A DNA stretch of 19,934 nucleotides. It comes from NIOZ-UU13 sp048635425 (GTDB lineage: Bacteria > Planctomycetota > Phycisphaerae > Sedimentisphaerales > Anaerobacaceae). A program made the position numbers and the translations under genes. The stretch is from positions 1 to 19,934 of the forward strand of contig JAIVYN010000036.1 of the NCBI GenBank assembly GCA_048635425.1. Direction: 5' to 3'. Shown here piece by piece: positions 8,114 to 14,747 of the stretch (position 1 is its first letter; the number at the start of each line of letters is the position of its first letter). Below the pieces are notes generated by a model. It had not been told where the DNA came from. It made no database searches and worked only from the letters and a program-made list of their open reading frames with translations.

Positions 8114-8950
8114 TTATTTGAAATTTTTTTTCATTGCTTGTGCTGTTTTTTCGGGTCTGCCTGGCTCAAAGGGCAGCAATTCGGCTGTAACATAGCCGTC
8201 ATAGCCGATATCAACAAGAGCTTCTTTAACCGTTTGGAAATTTACGTCACCTTTCAACAAATCAACAAAGCCTTCAACAGTTCCTACAGAGCGATTAAAG
8301 TCTTTTACGTGCACACATTTTATCCGCTTGCCAAGAATCCGGATCCACTGTTCGGGATAGCCTGTAAGCAAAACGTTGCCAACATCAAAGTATGCCCCCA
8401 CCATTTCGGAGTTGAAGCTATCGATAAAGTCCCGCATTTCCAATGGGCTTAACAAGAATTTGTTCCAAACGTTTTCAATACATATCACCACGCCGGTCTC
8501 TTCAGCGCTCGGTAGAATCTGTCCGACTGCTTCACAGGCCCGTTCAAAGCAAATATCGTAGGGAATAACTTCAGCTTCAGGTAAAAAGAAGACATCTACG
8601 GCACCTGGAACGAAAAGATATGCATCTGTGCCGAGCCATTTTGTTATTTGCAGAGCTTTTTGGGTGAACTCAATAATTCTCTTCCTGGTATTAGGGTCAT
8701 TCGCGGTAGGCGAACAAATCCAGCTTTCGCCGGAGGCAAGGCTTGAGATTTCAATGCCAATTTTTTTACCCACCGCCGCGATATCTTCACACTGGCCCTG
8801 GGTGGTTCTGTGAGTTAAAACACCTTTACCGGCAATAGCGAGCTCAATAGCATCAAATCCAAGATCTTTTGCCTCTTGCATCGCTTCGGTTATTGGCTTT
8901 CTGGCTTCAAGTCCCCCTTCGAACATCCAGTAATTTGCACTTATTTTCAT
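8114..8950 (-). CDS. Sugar phosphate isomerase/epimerase-like TIM-barrel protein, 278 aa
   Basis: The protein matches the xylose-isomerase-like TIM-barrel superfamily (AP endonuclease 2 fold). Strand signatures are 'MKISANYWMF', 'GFDAIELAI', 'GIEISSLASGESW', 'VVICIENVWNKFLLSP', 'VGAYFDVGNVL', 'IKCVHVKDFN' and 'GYVTAELLPF'. The expected metal ligands fall at about E159, D189, H214 and E257, all present, so the site looks intact. The closest functional relatives by pattern are the L-ribulose-5-phosphate 3-epimerase/hexulose-6-phosphate isomerase type (UlaE/SgbU-like), but substrate specificity in this superfamily cannot be read from sequence alone. The start at 8950 gives a complete first strand; the ribosome-binding site is weak (GAGCAGG). 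It probably acts in cytoplasmic sugar metabolism. Confidence 0.8.
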   Translation of the reverse strand: MKISANYWMFEGGLEARKPITEAMQEAKDLGFDAIELAIAGKGVLTHRTTQGQCEDIAAVGKKIGIEISSLASGESWICSPTANDPNTRKRIIEFTQKALQITKWLGTDAYLFVPGAVDVFFLPEAEVIPYDICFERACEAVGQILPSAEETGVVICIENVWNKFLLSPLEMRDFIDSFNSEMVGAYFDVGNVLLTGYPEQWIRILGKRIKCVHVKDFNRSVGTVEGFVDLLKGDVNFQTVKEALVDIGYDGYVTAELLPFEPGRPEKTAQAMKKNFK

Positions 8951-9402
8951 ATACCAACCTGCTCAATAATCTATATCTGTCCCAAAACTATTCTGAAAAA
9001 TTTGACAATATAACAGCCAAGCTCATCAAAAAACCAAAGTAATATCAGGATTTTTTACGTACAAAAGAGAAATATCTATGTGGTTGTGGAGCAAGCGAGT
9101 AAACTGATCATGATAGGATTTTCCATTTATCATTGTTTTCACTATGCTCCTCCAAACTCACTGTCCTATATTACCAAATTCGTGCGAGCAAAGCAACTTT
9201 TTCGTGCATTAACGAATGTTATGAGTCAACGCGGAGGGAATTTATAATTGACGTTGGTCACTGGTTGGTTGTAGTGATTCAGAAACCGTCTCAGCATACC
9301 CAGCTTTGCCCTAAAATGTATATTCGTTGACACCAAAAACTTGATACTATAAAGTATTGGGCAAAGAAAACGATTTGATCCCTACGATGCACATGGTGGT
9401 TT
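8951..9402. other. Intergenic region between divergent isomerase and recR genes
   Basis: This is a 452-base gap between divergent genes. A 65-codon plus-strand frame near 9133-9330 has no ribosome-binding site, an implausible composition and no family signature, so I do not call it a gene. The region is AT-rich. It must hold the isomerase promoter (minus strand, not identified) and the recR promoter (see 9327-9353). A small hairpin TCACT/AGTGA occurs near 9259-9278. Confidence 0.4.
9327..9353 (+). promoter_or_regulatory. Candidate recR promoter
   Basis: TTGACA at 9327-9332 is a perfect -35 box. TATAAA at 9348-9353 lies 15 bases on, and TAAAGT at 9350-9355 lies 17 on. Neither combination is ideal, but no better pair is seen in the 450-base gap, and it is 50-70 bases from the recR start. 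Confidence 0.4.
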
Positions 9403-10008
9403 ATGTCCTCAGCTTATACAGAAAGTATAAAAAGGTTAATTGAGGAGTTTGAGAAGCTCCCCGGTATTGGGCCCAAGACGGCTGAGAGGCTGGCTTTTTA
9501 TGTACTAAAGGCCAAGCCAGCGGAAGCTATGGCGCTTGCCGATGCGATACGGGATGTGAAGAACAAGATTAAACACTGCCAAATCTGTTACAATCTCTCG
9601 GAACACCCAATTTGCCAAATTTGTTCCGATGAACGACGGGATAAAAGCTTGATATGCATTGTCGAGCAGTCAAAAGATATCGTAAATCTTGAGAAAACGG
9701 GAGCCTGCAGGTGGGTTTATCATGTCCTTGGCGGTCATATCGCACCACTTGAAGGGATCGAGCCGGGCGATTTGACTATTGAGCAGCTCCTTGAGAGAAT
9801 ACGCGAAGGTGATGTAAAAGAGGTGATAATGGCGACCAATCCTAATATGGCCGGCGACGGCACTGCACTTTATATAAGCTCGCTGCTTAGAGCCACCGAC
9901 GTGAAGATTACCCGGCTGGCAAGGGGACTGCCCACCGGCAGTACTATCGAATATGCAAGCGGCAAAATGCTCACCGATGCTATAATCGGCAGACGGGAAT
10001 TAGAGTAA
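9403..10008 (+). CDS. recR: Recombination mediator protein RecR, 201 aa
   Basis: Full-length RecR with all expected parts. The N-terminal helix-hairpin-helix is 'LIEEFEKLPGIGPKTAERLAFYVL'. The zinc finger has C59, C62, C71 and C74 ('HCQICYNLSEHPICQICSD'). The Toprim domain starts at 'LICIVEQSKDI' with its Glu near 88, and is followed by 'MATNPNMAGDGTALYI' and the C-terminal 'TRLARGLPTGSTIEYA'. By family it acts with RecO (and RecF) to load RecA on SSB-coated single-stranded DNA during gap repair. The usual dnaX and ybaB neighbours are absent; it stands alone between a divergent isomerase and rpoN. The start ATG follows a GGTGGT site. Confidence 0.97.
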   Translation: MSSAYTESIKRLIEEFEKLPGIGPKTAERLAFYVLKAKPAEAMALADAIRDVKNKIKHCQICYNLSEHPICQICSDERRDKSLICIVEQSKDIVNLEKTGACRWVYHVLGGHIAPLEGIEPGDLTIEQLLERIREGDVKEVIMATNPNMAGDGTALYISSLLRATDVKITRLARGLPTGSTIEYASGKMLTDAIIGRRELE

Positions 10009-10051
10009 TTTTTCCCTCTGTTTTTAAAGTTTCTCAATTACTCCTCAAATA

Positions 10052-10080
10052 TTGACGAAATTCCCCTGTGAGTTTATGAT
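10052..10080 (+). promoter_or_regulatory. Sigma-70-like promoter ahead of the structured element
   Basis: TTGACG (10052-10057), 17 bases, TATGAT (10075-10080), with an overlapping TATAAT at 10080-10085. Optimal spacing and two good -10 options make this one of the best promoter matches in the window. Predicted start is near 10087, about ten bases before the long stem that opens at 10098, so the whole element would lie at the 5' end of the RNA. It could also serve rpoN. Confidence 0.6.
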
Positions 10081-10097
10081 ATAATAGGATAGCGTTA

Positions 10098-10298
10098 TGC
10101 AAAATTGAGGTTAGGCATATATTATTTAAGAAAATCAGTTTATCCTTCGCAGTCCCGATTTTCTCGGGACGGAGAATGGGGTTTTTGATTTTCTTAAATA
10201 ATCAAATAGCCGCTTGCTTCATAATAAGTTATTGTTTGAAAAGAAAAAATTAAGAGACAATTTTTTCTTTTCAAAGTATGCCTAACCTCGATTTTGCA
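10098..10298 (+). ncRNA. Nested inverted-repeat element; candidate structured RNA or long rpoN leader
   Basis: An outer stem pairs 10098-10119 with 10277-10298 (22 positions; the only non-Watson-Crick pair is T10106 with G10290, a G-U wobble in plus-strand RNA). Inside, one base away on each side, sit two perfect 17-bp stems: 10121-10137 with 10186-10202, and 10235-10251 with 10259-10275 (7-base loop AAGAGAC). The first encloses a further hairpin, GTCCCGA (10152-10158)/TCGGGAC (10164-10170). About 32 bases (10203-10234) lie between the arms. The result is a compact multi-way junction with no coding frame. A promoter points into it. No T-run follows, so the RNA may read through into rpoN, making this a 5' leader. 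A MITE-like mobile element is the main alternative: the octamer TATAATAG occurs outside both ends (10080-10087, 10307-10314). I do not recognise it as a known RNA family. Confidence 0.55.
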
Positions 10299-10328
10299 GA
10301 AGACTTTATAATAGTAAAGACAGGAGTA

Positions 10329-10367
10329 ATGAGTCGGAATAAAGAATTTCTTCGGGTGTATCTATGA
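10329..10367 (+). other. Twelve-codon frame overlapping the rpoN start
   Basis: AGGAG (10322-10326) is followed closely by ATG 10329. The frame MSRNKEFLRVYL ends at TGA 10365-10367, overlapping the rpoN ATG as ATGA. rpoN itself has no clear ribosome-binding site, so translational coupling from this short frame is possible. The AGGAG-to-ATG spacing (2 bases) is shorter than ideal. Speculative. Confidence 0.25.
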
Positions 10368-11836
10368 AGCTGGAGATGAGAGGACAGATGCGGATGGAGC
10401 AGCGAATGAAGCTCGCTCCGCATATGATACAATCAATGGAGATTCTCCAGCTCCCAATCCTTGCCCTTCAGGAAAGAATAGAACAGGAGCTTAACAGCAA
10501 TCCTGTTTTGGAAATGACCGAGCCTGTGAATCCCGAAGATGACGACACTGCTGAACAACAGCCTCAGGAAGACATAAACGAGAAAGACCTGGTCGTTAAT
10601 ACAGACAACAATAAAGTTGAAGATTTCGAGCGTCTTGAGAGTCTGGGCGACGGCTTCAAAGACTATATGGACGAGGCGGGTCCTTTCCGGAAGCGGGTTT
10701 ATAGTGGCGAGCCGGACAAAAAACTTGAGGCGATAAAAAATACCGCCGCTCCTCCTCAATCGCTGCACGAACATTTGGCAGAGCAGTGGCGTATGGTGGA
10801 TGCCGAGCCGGCCGTAAAAAAAGCAGGTGATATGATTATAGATTATATCGACGACAGGGGGTATCTGGCCGTAAGATTGGAACAGTTACACAACAAGGAC
10901 AGGGGTGATTTTACAATCGACGATTTGAAGGAAGCGCTGGAGCTTGTGCAGAAATTAGAGCCTGCGGGTGTCGGCGCACGGGACCTGAGGGAGTGTCTGC
11001 TTATCCAGATGGCGCAAAGCAGCGAAGATATGAGCTTTGAATCTCGTCTGATTGCCGAGCATATGGATGCGCTGCTTGAAAATCGTCTGCCGGATATCGC
11101 GAAAAAAATGAATTGCGGGATCGATGCCATCAACCGGGCCATCGCACGTCTGAGTAAGCTTGACACCTCACCCGGCTTGCAGGTCGGGCGGGACAGGAAC
11201 CATCCCATTACTCCCGATGTGATAGTGGAATCATCGGATAATTCGGACGAATATTCTGTGCGATTAGCTGATTATGATTTGCCGCGATTGAGGGTAAATG
11301 ACTATTATGCAAAAATGGCAAAGGATGATGTGGTTAGTGAAAAAACAAGAAATTTCCTGCAGAATAATCTGCGCTCCGCCCAATGGATTATAGATGCGAT
11401 TGAGCAGCGAAAGAATACGCTGCTGAGGGTAACGAAGGCGGTAGTCAAGTTCCAAAGGGATTTTTTTGAAAAGGGGCAGTTGTATCTTCGTCCTCTGCCG
11501 ATGTCGAAAGTCGCAAAGGATGTTGGTGTTCATCTGGCCACTGTCTCCAGGGCCGTTGCCGGCAAATACATGCAGTGTCCCTGGGGGATATTGCCTCTGC
11601 GGAAATTCTTTAGCGGCGGCACCGAAGATATTAACGGCGCAGGTTTAAGCTGGGAAGCTATAAGGGCCAAGCTACAGCAGATTATCGACGCCGAGGACAA
11701 AAGCAAGCCCTTAAATGATGAGCAGATACGCAAGAAATTGGCAGAATTAGGCATTAAAAAATTAGCCAGGCGCACCGTTGCAAAGTACCGCAAGCTGCTA
11801 AACATTCCCGCCGCAAGGTACAGAAAAAAATATTGA
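10364..11836 (+). CDS. rpoN: RNA polymerase sigma-54 factor RpoN, 490 aa
   Basis: Region I is clear at the N terminus ('KLAPHMIQSMEILQLPILALQERIEQELNSNPVLEM'), the glutamine/leucine-rich part that interacts with enhancer-binding ATPases. An acidic linker (about 52-75) follows, then the core-binding region ('VGARDLRECLLIQ', 'ITPDVIVE'). The helix-turn-helix is 'MSKVAKDVGVHLATVSRAV' followed by 'CPWGILPLRKFFSGG'. The RpoN box 'ARRTVAKYRK' lies at about 468-477, and the protein ends 'IPAARYRKKY'. All functional regions are intact. By family it directs RNA polymerase to -24/-12 promoters and needs activator ATPases. The start gives a normal region I; no good ribosome-binding site precedes it, and it overlaps a short upstream frame. 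A long structured leader lies upstream. Confidence 0.97.
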   Translation: MKLEMRGQMRMEQRMKLAPHMIQSMEILQLPILALQERIEQELNSNPVLEMTEPVNPEDDDTAEQQPQEDINEKDLVVNTDNNKVEDFERLESLGDGFKDYMDEAGPFRKRVYSGEPDKKLEAIKNTAAPPQSLHEHLAEQWRMVDAEPAVKKAGDMIIDYIDDRGYLAVRLEQLHNKDRGDFTIDDLKEALELVQKLEPAGVGARDLRECLLIQMAQSSEDMSFESRLIAEHMDALLENRLPDIAKKMNCGIDAINRAIARLSKLDTSPGLQVGRDRNHPITPDVIVESSDNSDEYSVRLADYDLPRLRVNDYYAKMAKDDVVSEKTRNFLQNNLRSAQWIIDAIEQRKNTLLRVTKAVVKFQRDFFEKGQLYLRPLPMSKVAKDVGVHLATVSRAVAGKYMQCPWGILPLRKFFSGGTEDINGAGLSWEAIRAKLQQIIDAEDKSKPLNDEQIRKKLAELGIKKLARRTVAKYRKLLNIPAARYRKKY

Positions 11837-11878
11837 TTGTCCTGCCGACATCACCCAAGTCTAATCAGCAACAATAGT

Positions 11879-11897
11879 TTCACCTTTTATAGGTGAG
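11879..11897 (+). terminator. Weak hairpin after rpoN
   Basis: TTCACCT, loop TTTAT, AGGTGAG form a 6-7 bp stem about 45 bases after the rpoN stop. A T-rich stretch (TTAGTTTTCGATTTCTT) starts several bases further on, not directly behind the stem, so this is a weak terminator candidate. Confidence 0.3.
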
Positions 11898-12010
11898 TAA
11901 TTAGTTTTCGATTTCTTATTGCCATTTTCTAATACAATCATCAAGCAAAAAGGCATATCAGAGGCATGATTTTAAATCCCAATCCCAAAGACACGTAACC
12001 TTCCGCCGAA

Positions 12011-12039
12011 TTATGAAAAATCTTCAAAATTTTTCATAA
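12011..12039. repeat. Perfect inverted repeat upstream of the ars operator
   Basis: TTATGAAAAA (12011-12020), nine bases, TTTTTCATAA (12030-12039). It lies 32 bases upstream of the ArsR-type operator. It may be a second regulator site, or a bidirectional terminator-like hairpin separating rpoN from the ars operon (A-run/T-run arms). It differs in sequence from the downstream operator, so it is probably not the same protein's site. Confidence 0.45.
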
Positions 12040-12070
12040 AATAGGTGTTTTGGTTCGAACTATATATTAC

Positions 12071-12092
12071 TATGTGAGTATATAATCACATA
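12071..12092 (+). promoter_or_regulatory. ArsR operator overlapping the ars promoter -10
   Basis: TATGTGA (12071-12077) and TCACATA (12086-12092) form an inverted repeat with 8 bases between, extended outward by a further partly matching TA/TA. The -10 hexamer TATAAT (12081-12086) lies in the centre, so a bound repressor would block polymerase directly. This is the usual arrangement for ArsR/SmtB autorepression, relieved by As(III). No good -35 box is seen. The repressor gene starts 23 bases downstream. Confidence 0.6.
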
Positions 12093-12114
12093 CTAATTTT
12101 GTTTGGGAGTTAAA

Positions 12115-12444
12115 ATGTTAAGCAAGAGAAAGCAATTATTATTCGAGAAGCAGGCGGAAATTGCAAAGGCGATTGCGCATCCATTGAGGATAGCGATTGT
12201 GAACTTTCTCCAAAACGGTGAGCAATGTGTCTGTGACATTGCGGAGCATATCGGCTCTGAAAGGTCGAATGTTTCACGGCATCTTTCGGTAATGGTAAAC
12301 GCAGGCTTGTTAGAGTATCGCAAAGAAGGGCTAAAAGTCATTTATAAGCTCAAAACACCTTGTATCCTTGATTTCTTTGCGTGTGTGAGCCGTGTTCTGA
12401 AACAACAGGTCAAAGACAACAAACGGCTGCTTGCGGCGCTATAG
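12115..12444 (+). CDS. arsR: ArsR-family As(III)-responsive repressor, 109 aa
   Basis: The protein is a winged helix of ArsR/SmtB type: 'IAKAIAHPLRIAIVNFLQ', the recognition region 'IGSERSNVSRHLSVMVNAGLLEYRKEG', and the wing 'LKVIYKL'. The metalloid site motif CVCDI has C38 and C40, matching the classical CxC of arsenic sensors at the start of the DNA-binding helix region. Two more cysteines at C83 and C90 ('TPCILDFFAC') could complete a three-coordinate As(III) or Sb(III) site. ATG 12115 is preferred because GGGAG at 12105-12109 is well placed; an in-frame TTG at 12103 would overlap that site. It is the first gene of the ars operon and presumably autorepresses through the operator just upstream. 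A 124-base gap follows. Confidence 0.93.
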   Translation: MLSKRKQLLFEKQAEIAKAIAHPLRIAIVNFLQNGEQCVCDIAEHIGSERSNVSRHLSVMVNAGLLEYRKEGLKVIYKLKTPCILDFFACVSRVLKQQVKDNKRLLAAL

Positions 12445-12568
12445 TTGGACAGGTTCGTAAAAGCTCTCGTTAATTGGCTAAGACCTGGATACTGAAAGGT
12501 TTTAAGCAATCTATCAACATCAACGTAATTTTATTGTGAAAGAACGAACCCAAATTTGGAGGTAAAAA

Positions 12569-13258
12569 ATGAACCGGAGAAAATTTATGACCAGAACGCT
12601 CGCTGCCGGAGCCGCCGTTTCGATTGCTTCAACACCTGCCAATGCCTCGAACGGCAAGCCCGTTAAGATATTAGGCATCTCCTGTAGCCCGCGAGAGGGC
12701 AAGACCACAGCCACGGCAATCAAGGCCTCCCTTGATGCGGCCAAAAAAGTTGGCCGCCGCATCGAGGTTGAGCTGATTGATTTGGGCGGCCTTGAAATCT
12801 CGGGCTGGTCCGGCGGCGCCAAATCAACCGAGGGCCGGCAAAGCACAGACGGCTTCGACCTTATCCTTCCTAAGCTCCGAGATCCAAATGTTGGGGGGTG
12901 GATTATCGGCTCGCCGAGCTATTTCCGCAGCATGAGCGCTCTATGTAAGGTTTTTCTGGAGCGTTGCGCTGTTTTGCGTAAACCCAAATTGCTTCTTGCC
13001 GATACGGCTGTCGGAGTTCTGTCTGTTGGAGCATTCCGCAACGGGGGCCAGGAACTGGTCATCGAACAGATTCAAAGCGTCCTGCTTTGCCATGAAATGA
13101 TGATTGTCGGCGGCAAGCCGGGGGCGCACCAGGGAGCGACACTGTGGAACGCTTATAAGGATGACATCACAAAGGATGAATTTGGTATGGACACCGCCAG
13201 AAAACTTGGAATTCGCGTAGCGGAGGCGGCACTTCGCCTCGTTCCAAAGGAGGGTTAA
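12569..13258 (+). CDS. Tat-exported flavodoxin-fold (NADPH-dependent FMN reductase-like) protein, 229 aa
   Basis: The N terminus MNRRKFMTRTLAAGAAVSIASTPANA is a twin-arginine signal (RRKFM, then a hydrophobic stretch and an AxA-type cut). The mature part is a flavodoxin-like alpha/beta domain: 'VKILGISCSPREGKTT' (FMN phosphate loop, about 33-46), 'VELIDLGGLEI', 'GGWIIGSPSYFRSMSALCKVFLER' (about 109-132), and 'AVGVLSVGAFRNGGQE'. This matches NADPH-dependent FMN reductases and the flavin domain of iron-sulfur flavoproteins. The cysteine cluster of iron-sulfur flavoproteins is not seen, and it is not a typical ArsH. GGAGG precedes the ATG well. The position, second in an ars operon, suggests a redox step linked to arsenic, but the substrate is unknown. 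Tat export fits a protein folded with its cofactor before transport. Confidence 0.75.
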   Translation: MNRRKFMTRTLAAGAAVSIASTPANASNGKPVKILGISCSPREGKTTATAIKASLDAAKKVGRRIEVELIDLGGLEISGWSGGAKSTEGRQSTDGFDLILPKLRDPNVGGWIIGSPSYFRSMSALCKVFLERCAVLRKPKLLLADTAVGVLSVGAFRNGGQELVIEQIQSVLLCHEMMIVGGKPGAHQGATLWNAYKDDITKDEFGMDTARKLGIRVAEAALRLVPKEG

Positions 13259-13318
13259 CTCAGCAAACCGAGCGACAATAAAAAGTTGCTTCAGGCCTTT
13301 TAGTTCGAGTGTTTTGCT

Positions 13319-14494
13319 ATGAACCTGAAAACAGATTGGAAAAAGCCGACAATTATTATTGCTGTGTTTTTAGGATGCTATTACCTGCCCATTGGGACCG
13401 TTCGTTTTGATAATGCAATTGCCGAATCACTGCACTTAGTTAAGTGGTATGCCCGGGAGCACGTTTTGCTGTGTCTGGTGCCTGCTTTTTTTATCGCCGG
13501 TGCCATTTCGGTTTTTGTCAGCCAGGCCTCGGTAATGAAATACCTTGGTGCAAAGACAAATAAAGTCTTGGCTTATGCCGTTGCATCCGTCTCGGGGACC
13601 ATTCTTGCGGTCTGTTCCTGTACGGTTTTGCCGTTGTTTGCGGGCATTTACAAAATGGGGGCGGGGTTGGGGCCTGCTGCTGCGTTTCTTTACTCGGGGC
13701 CGGCCATAAATGTTTTGGCGATAATCCTGACGGCCAGAGTTCTCGGACTTGAAATCGGTATAGCCCGCGCAGCCGGAGCAATTGTTTTCAGCGTTGTCAT
13801 CGGCCTGTTGATGCACTTGATTTATCGCAAAGAAGAGCTGGAAAAAGCCAATAGTCAAATGACTATGCCGGAGCCGGATGTTAAGCGGCCCCTTTGGCAG
13901 AACGCTGTGTACTTCGTTACTATGGTAGGCATACTGGTTTTCGCAAACTGGGGCAAACCGACCGAGACAACAGGTGTATGGCACGCCATCTATTCGGCAA
14001 AATGGATTGTAACAGGAATTTTTGCAGTGATTCTGGTTTTCGTGCTGGCAACGTGGTTCAAGAAGTCTGAGCTTGGCCGGTGGTGTGTTGCTTCGTGGGA
14101 TTTTGCGAAGCAGATTTTGCCGTTATTGTTTTTTGGCGTAATAATAGCCGGCCTTTTGCTTGGCCGGCCGGGTAACGAAGGCCTCATTCCCTCTACTTGG
14201 GTATCGCGTGCGGTTGGCGGCAATTCTCTGCGGGCGAACTTTTTTGCCTCAGTTGCCGGAGCATTTATGTATTTCGCTACTCTTACCGAAGTTCCAATCC
14301 TGCAGGGTCTGATGGGTGCAGGTATGGGAAAAGGGCCGGCACTGGCACTGCTTCTGGCGGGCCCGGCCTTGTCTTTGCCGAATATGCTCGTAATCCGCTC
14401 GGTTATGGGAACGCAGAAAACAATCGTGTTTGTAAGTTTAGTGGTGATTATGGCCACTATTTCGGGAATGTTCTTCGGTACGTTTTGGGGATAG
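13319..14494 (+). CDS. Permease of the ArsP/DUF318 family, 391 aa
   Basis: This is a polytopic membrane protein in two halves joined by a charged loop around 'YRKEELEKANSQM'. The family signature is near 99-105: 'VCSCTVLPLFAGIYKMGAGLGPAAAFLYSGPAINVLAI', with paired cysteines (CSC) next to proline. The second half repeats the pattern as 'TEVPILQGLMGAGMGKGPALALLLAGPALSLPNML'. Members include ArsP, which exports trivalent methylated or aromatic arsenicals, and related permeases linked to other metals. Sharing an operon with ArsM supports export of methylarsenite, but the substrate is inferred. The ribosome-binding site before ATG 13319 is poor. It is closely followed by the CxxC protein gene. 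Confidence 0.8.
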   Translation: MNLKTDWKKPTIIIAVFLGCYYLPIGTVRFDNAIAESLHLVKWYAREHVLLCLVPAFFIAGAISVFVSQASVMKYLGAKTNKVLAYAVASVSGTILAVCSCTVLPLFAGIYKMGAGLGPAAAFLYSGPAINVLAIILTARVLGLEIGIARAAGAIVFSVVIGLLMHLIYRKEELEKANSQMTMPEPDVKRPLWQNAVYFVTMVGILVFANWGKPTETTGVWHAIYSAKWIVTGIFAVILVFVLATWFKKSELGRWCVASWDFAKQILPLLFFGVIIAGLLLGRPGNEGLIPSTWVSRAVGGNSLRANFFASVAGAFMYFATLTEVPILQGLMGAGMGKGPALALLLAGPALSLPNMLVIRSVMGTQKTIVFVSLVVIMATISGMFFGTFWG

Positions 14495-14522
14495 AGGCTT
14501 GACTGAGGTTAGAAACAGTAAA

Positions 14523-14729
14523 ATGCTGGATGCGAATATCAAAGAACTCATCGCGATAGGAGCTTCTGTTTCTGCTAATTGTCATCCTTGTATCAAATAC
14601 CATATCGCAAAAGCCCGCGAAATGAAAATCGATGAAGCTGAAATTCAGCAGGCTGTTGAGGTTGGGCAAATGGTCCGGAAAGGCGCTGCCGGCCAGATGG
14701 ATGAGCTTCTTGAAGAATTAACAAAATAG
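14523..14729 (+). CDS. Small AhpD-like/carboxymuconolactone decarboxylase-family CxxC protein, 68 aa
   Basis: The sequence 'LIAIGASVSANCHPCIKYH' is the AhpD-like core, with C20, C23 and H27 forming the CxxC...H site. 'EIQQAVEVGQMVRKGA' is the following family helix. The protein is one AhpD-like repeat, shorter than full AhpD. By family such proteins are thiol reductants or peroxidase partners; here a role in keeping arsenic-pathway thiols reduced is inferred. I chose ATG 14523 because it gives the usual family start just ahead of KELIAIGA. A TTG at 14499 would add eight residues and nearly touch the permease stop. GAGG at 14505-14508 fits neither start well, so the start is uncertain. It is tightly packed between the permease and arsM. 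Confidence 0.8.
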   Translation: MLDANIKELIAIGASVSANCHPCIKYHIAKAREMKIDEAEIQQAVEVGQMVRKGAAGQMDELLEELTK

Positions 14730-14747
14730 ATTTTGAGGTGTTTCATT

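Noticed and set aside
7928..8452. 174-codon plus-strand frame
   Set aside because: It lies opposite the isomerase gene and the decayed fragment, both with convincing minus-strand protein content. Its own product is cysteine/phenylalanine-rich and unlike any family I know.
9133..9330. 65-codon plus-strand frame upstream of recR
   Set aside because: It lacks a ribosome-binding site, runs into the recR promoter region and has no recognisable protein features.
10098..10298. Retron msr-msd or integron attC array
   Set aside because: Long nested stems suggested a retron or recombination site, but no reverse transcriptase or integrase gene is nearby and the attC core motifs are not present.
12569..13258. 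ArsH organoarsenical oxidase
   Set aside because: The FMN-reductase fold fits in a broad sense, but the Tat signal and motif order (SCSPREGKTT, GSPSYFRSMSALCK) fit the broader flavodoxin/FMN reductase family better than ArsH.
14499..14522. TTG start for the AhpD-like gene
   Set aside because: It would add eight residues not typical of the family and has GAGG only one base upstream; the ATG at 14523 gives the usual N terminus.
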